Shown in pieces: positions 60,882 through 64,000 of a stretch of 64,000 nucleotides of DNA. The notes beneath the pieces were generated by a model. That model did not search any database. It had not been told where the DNA came from and saw only the letters and a program-made list of their open reading frames with translations. The stretch spans positions 295,593 to 359,592 of the forward strand of contig NZ_JQEZ01000003.1 in NCBI RefSeq assembly GCF_000743705.1, written 5' to 3'. The stretch's first letter is position 1; each line of letters starts with the position of its first letter. The translations under genes were made by a program, and so were the position numbers. This stretch comes from Ruegeria halocynthiae (lineage in GTDB: Bacteria; Pseudomonadota; Alphaproteobacteria; Rhodobacterales; Rhodobacteraceae).

Positions 60882-61855
60882 GTGGCCCTCGCGTCGACCC
60901 GCAGGCGCGGGTCAATGGCGTAGTATAGAAGATCGACAATCAGGTTGATTGTGACGAACATGACCGAAATCAGCATCAGATAGGCGGCCATGACGGGGAT
61001 ATCGACGAACTGGATCGCGTTGATGAACAGCAGGCCCACGCCCGGCCACTGAAACACCGTCTCGGTGATGATGGCAAACGCGATGATCGAACCCAGCTGC
61101 AACCCGGTGATGGTGATAACGGGAACTAGGGTGTTCTTCAGCGCATGGCGGAAGTTGATCACCCGGTCCGACAGCCCCCGTGCACGGGCAAAGCGGACAT
61201 AATCGGCGCGCATCACCTCAAGCATTTCCGACCGCACCAATCGCATGATCAACGTCATCTGATACAGGCCCAACGTGATCGCCGGCAGGATCAGCGCCTT
61301 GAGGCCCGAGGCGGTCAGGAACCCCGTTGACCAATTGCCGATCATAACGGTTTCGCCCCTCCCGAAGCTGGGCAACAGGTCTAATTCGACCGAGAATATG
61401 TAGATCAGCAATATCCCGATCAGGAAGGTGGGCAGCGACACCCCGATCAGGGATACGGTCATGATGATATTGGCGGCGACACCCTGTCGTCGGATGGCGG
61501 TGAACACGCCCAGCGCGATCCCCAAGGTGATTGCCAGAAAGCCCGAGACAAAGGCCAGTTCCAGCGTGGCAGGCGCACGTTCGGCAATGATCGTCGAAAC
61601 AGGGCGCCCCTGACGGTAAGAGACACCGAAATTGCCCTGAACAGCACCCTGCAGGAACTTGAAATACTGAACCGGAAAAGGCTGATCCAGGCCAAGTTCC
61701 GTCCGCAGCCGGTCGATATCGGCCTGGGTGCGTTCCTGACCCAACATATTGTCGATCGGATCACCGACAAACCGAAACATCGAAAACGCGACAAGACCCA
61801 CGACCAGCAGCACGATCACGGATTGGAACATCCTTCGAACGATAAATGCGAACAT
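60878..61855 (-). CDS. Dipeptide/oligopeptide ABC transporter permease (DppB type)
   Basis: 325 residues; VRRMFQSVIVLLVVGLVAFSMF opens the family, EAA-like loop YVRFARARGLSDRVINFRHA and the C-terminal VDLLYYAIDPRLRVDA are typical of DppB. Six membrane helices. Heterodimer with the DppC-type permease, with which it overlaps by four bases. Confidence 0.95.
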   Translation of the reverse strand: MFAFIVRRMFQSVIVLLVVGLVAFSMFRFVGDPIDNMLGQERTQADIDRLRTELGLDQPFPVQYFKFLQGAVQGNFGVSYRQGRPVSTIIAERAPATLELAFVSGFLAITLGIALGVFTAIRRQGVAANIIMTVSLIGVSLPTFLIGILLIYIFSVELDLLPSFGRGETVMIGNWSTGFLTASGLKALILPAITLGLYQMTLIMRLVRSEMLEVMRADYVRFARARGLSDRVINFRHALKNTLVPVITITGLQLGSIIAFAIITETVFQWPGVGLLFINAIQFVDIPVMAAYLMLISVMFVTINLIVDLLYYAIDPRLRVDARAT

Positions 61856-61962
61856 TCAATTTCCCCGTTGATCCGCCTCTCTTGGCGATCTTTGATCAGA
61901 TGGTCAAGATACCGCTAACACGCGCGCCCCGGAAATTTTGGGTTGCAGCCCTTACCGCCACC

Positions 61963-63528
61963 TCAGTTCACCGTCACCCAGCGCAGCAAAAAGAAGTTGT
62001 CCGGGCGTTGGGTCAGCCCGATGTTGCTGCGCGTACCCCAGACCAGGGGCTGCACGTACATCGGAACATAAACCTGCTCATCCTGAATTATCTGCGCGAC
62101 CTCGTCCAGCATGGCCTGCCGTTTGACCGCGTCCAGCTCGGACTGGATGGCGGGCAGCAGCTCATCCACGCGGGGGTTGGAAAAGCCGCCGAAGTTCCAG
62201 CTGCCCAGCTTCTTTTCCTCGTTGGGCGTCGCGACCAGAAAGCGCACAGGATGTTCTGCGTCAAAGGTGCCCGGGCTCCAACCCAGAAGGTACATGTCGT
62301 AATTGCCTTCGCGCAGTTCCGGCCAGTAATTGCGCACCGGCATCGCATCCAGTTCCGCCGTGACCCCGATCTGAGCCAGCATGCTGACCACCGCCTGACA
62401 GACGGCTTCGTCGTTCAGGTACCGATCGTTGGGGCATTTCAACCCGAATGAAAAGCCGTCGTCATAGCCCGCCTCGGCCAGCAGGGCCTTGGCCGCCTGA
62501 ACATCATACGCGGGACGCTCGGCATTGGCCTCGGAATAACCGCTCATCGCAGGGCTGACCAGTTGCGAGGCGGCTTCGGCGTTGCCACGCATGATGGTGG
62601 CCAGAATGGCATCGACATTCACCGCCTGTGCCACCGCCCTGCGCACGCGCGGGTCGCGGAACGGGTTGGGCTTGCCCGCGTCATCCGTATACTTCAGCAC
62701 TTCGGCCTGATGATCGAAACCCAGCATGATCACCCGCGCCTCGATCCCCTGAATGACATCGACATCGGCGTTTCCGGTCAGGCGGGCCACATCCTGAATC
62801 GGCACCGGGTTGATCATGTCCACATCACCCGAAAGAAGCGCCGCAACCGCGGTGGCCGGATTTTGAATCGGATTGAACTCGGCCCGGGTAATGTTGTGCT
62901 CGGCCTCATCCCACCAGCCATCAAATGGTTCCAGCTCGGTTTTCAGCCCCGGCTCGCGCGCGGTGACCTTGAACGCGCCGGTGCCATTGGCATTGATGGT
63001 CGCAAAATTGCCGGTTTCCTTGTCCGGCACGACGGCGTCATTGGCCTCGGTCCAGGCCTGATCCATGATCATCCAGTTGGCGATTGAGGACGGGAACAGC
63101 GGATTTGGCGCGATGGTCATGAAATCAATTGTATAGTCATCCACGACGTTGACCTCGCGGATCGGCGCAAACCAGCTGCGGGTGTCCGCCGCCTCGCCCG
63201 AGGCGCGCTGATAACTGAACAGAACGTCCTGCGCATCGAAATCGCCGCCGTCGTGGAATGTTACCCCCTGACGCAGGTGGAACCGCCAGCCCTCACCATC
63301 GCCGATGGGTTCCCAGCTTGTCGCCAGCGCGGGTTCAACGCGCATGTCCTTGTCGCGCCGAACCAGCCCTTCGTACACGTTGTTGAGAAACCCCAGAACC
63401 GGGGCAGAGTTGACCGCATGTGGGTCCATCGTCTGCGGATCGGTGGTCGAGGCCCATTTGAAATCGGCAGCTTGAACGCTGGTGGCAGCCAGCAGGGCCA
63501 GACCGATTGCACTGTTCCTGAGGATCAT
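61963..63528 (-). CDS. ABC transporter substrate-binding protein, family 5 (dipeptide type)
   Basis: 521 residues from the ATG at 63528, with GGGAGAAA upstream and a signal peptide (MILRNSAIGLALLAATSVQA). SBP_bac_5 fold: TMDPHAVNSAPVLGFLNNVYEGLV and FHLRQGVTFHDGGDFDAQDV early, RDPRVRRAVAQAVNVDAIL in the middle. Ligand not determinable; relatives bind peptides, glutathione, opines or nickel. Followed after 107 bp by the permeases. Confidence 0.95.
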   Translation of the reverse strand: MILRNSAIGLALLAATSVQAADFKWASTTDPQTMDPHAVNSAPVLGFLNNVYEGLVRRDKDMRVEPALATSWEPIGDGEGWRFHLRQGVTFHDGGDFDAQDVLFSYQRASGEAADTRSWFAPIREVNVVDDYTIDFMTIAPNPLFPSSIANWMIMDQAWTEANDAVVPDKETGNFATINANGTGAFKVTAREPGLKTELEPFDGWWDEAEHNITRAEFNPIQNPATAVAALLSGDVDMINPVPIQDVARLTGNADVDVIQGIEARVIMLGFDHQAEVLKYTDDAGKPNPFRDPRVRRAVAQAVNVDAILATIMRGNAEAASQLVSPAMSGYSEANAERPAYDVQAAKALLAEAGYDDGFSFGLKCPNDRYLNDEAVCQAVVSMLAQIGVTAELDAMPVRNYWPELREGNYDMYLLGWSPGTFDAEHPVRFLVATPNEEKKLGSWNFGGFSNPRVDELLPAIQSELDAVKRQAMLDEVAQIIQDEQVYVPMYVQPLVWGTRSNIGLTQRPDNFFLLRWVTVN

Positions 63529-63654
63529 GGCGATTTCTCCCTGACTATGGACCAAGTGTTCTTGGTTTTTCGTGTTGGTGCAAGGAAATCCCGATTTCAC
63601 GCCGGAATCTCAGGGCGTGGACCCTGGCCATCGGCCCAGCGATGCAGATAAACA

Positions 63655-63679
63655 GCAGGGCGCGAAAGCCGCGCCCTGC
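63655..63679 (-). terminator. Hairpin after the first binding-protein gene
   Basis: Perfect 10-bp stem (63655-63664 with 63670-63679, GCAGGGCGCG/CGCGCCCTGC) and a 5-base loop, between the two binding-protein genes. On the minus strand TGTTTATCT follows. Probably attenuates readthrough and raises binding-protein message, as is usual in such operons. Confidence 0.65.
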
Positions 63680-63700
63680 CTGATCATTGAAATGATCGCC

Positions 63701-64000
63701 TTAGTTCAAAGTGAAATATTTGATCTTGGGCGAATCTTCTGGCTCGACCACCGTGCCCACGTCTGACTTCATCCCCCAGTTCAGCACCTGATGGTGGATC
63801 GGGATATACAGCTGTTCGTCCTGCACCACCTGCCAGATGTCGGCGATCTGCTTGTCACGCTCGGGCAGGTTGGTTTCCGAGGCCAGCGCCACGATCTTGG
63901 CGTCCAGCTCGGGGTTCGAATAGCGGGTGCCGTTCCACGAACCGTACTTCTCACCCTTGGTGTGTGCCAGGAAGTTGAAAATATACTCGGAATCGTAGGT
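63701..64000 (-). CDS. ABC transporter substrate-binding protein, family 5, C-terminal part (runs off the window)
   Basis: The last ~99 residues of a second SBP_bac_5 protein: SWNGTRYSNPELDAKIVAL and DIWQVVQDEQLYIPIHHQ match the same C-terminal region of the neighbouring binding protein (GFSNPRVDELLPAI, EVAQIIQDEQVYVPMYVQ). The start is outside the window. Two paralogous binding proteins may widen the ligand range of one transporter. Confidence 0.9.
   Translation of the reverse strand, partial: TYDSEYIFNFLAHTKGEKYGSWNGTRYSNPELDAKIVALASETNLPERDKQIADIWQVVQDEQLYIPIHHQVLNWGMKSDVGTVVEPEDSPKIKYFTLN

Overview
The window is bacterial chromosome of roughly 58-62% GC with densely packed operons. The gene set (GlcDEF glycolate oxidase, lysine-6-dehydrogenase with an aminoadipate-semialdehyde-type aldehyde dehydrogenase, PhnW, GlnK-AmtB, fused DppD-DppF ATPases, a DUF5928-type glycosyltransferase, an alphaproteobacterial RpoH promoter) points to a marine roseobacter-group alphaproteobacterium (Rhodobacterales). 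This is inference from gene content; there is no rRNA or tRNA gene in the window to confirm it.

Layout. 1-10.6 kb: a catabolic island. On the minus strand lie a partial succinate-semialdehyde dehydrogenase, a DmpA-type P1 peptidase and a nitrilase-superfamily amidohydrolase. Facing them is an XRE-cupin regulator, then a polyamine-type ABC transporter (ATPase, two permeases, binding protein), cobalt-type nitrile hydratase alpha and beta, a nitrile hydratase accessory protein and a PuuB-like FAD amine oxidase. 10.9-14.2 kb: an IS66 element inserted directly before the ATG of an amidohydrolase, so that TnpC runs in frame into it. 14.3-16.6 kb: an Hsp20 gene with an RpoH promoter and two tandem trypsin-like proteases. 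16.7-20.6 kb: glcFED. 20.7-24.6 kb: DUF599 protein, small secreted protein, flavodoxin, rlmH, rsfS, MscS channel. 24.9-31.5 kb: leuC, leuD and leuB with interspersed membrane, nuclease and redoxin genes. 31.5-35.7 kb: class A penicillin-binding protein, then glnK-amtB. 35.7-40.7 kb: aromatic aminotransferase, sulfurtransferase, small membrane protein, XRE-cupin regulator, then ilvD behind a perfect 13-bp inverted repeat. 40.8-49.7 kb: DEAD-box helicase, sulfotransferase and divergent glycosyltransferase, lysine catabolic pair, phnW.

The most unusual locus is 49.7-58.1 kb. A single 1192-residue protein joins a CRP-like sensor fold, a phytochelatin-synthase-like peptidase with an intact Cys-His-Asp triad, a second copy of that fold without its His, a cysteine-less glutaredoxin fold, an HFCD/Hal3-type flavoprotein decarboxylase domain, ankyrin repeats and a gamma-glutamylcyclotransferase domain. 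It converges, with overlapping stop codons, on a two-gene operon encoding a SAM-adenylate cyclase-ATPase-TPR protein and a protein resembling pentameric ligand-gated ion channels. I infer that the fusion protein may process glutathione-like gamma-glutamyl-cysteinyl peptides (remove Gly, decarboxylate the exposed C-terminal Cys, release 5-oxoproline), possibly under cyclic-nucleotide control. None of this is demonstrated by sequence alone.

58.2-64 kb holds a dipeptide/oligopeptide-type ABC transporter (two binding proteins, the first cut by the window edge, two permeases and a double ATPase).
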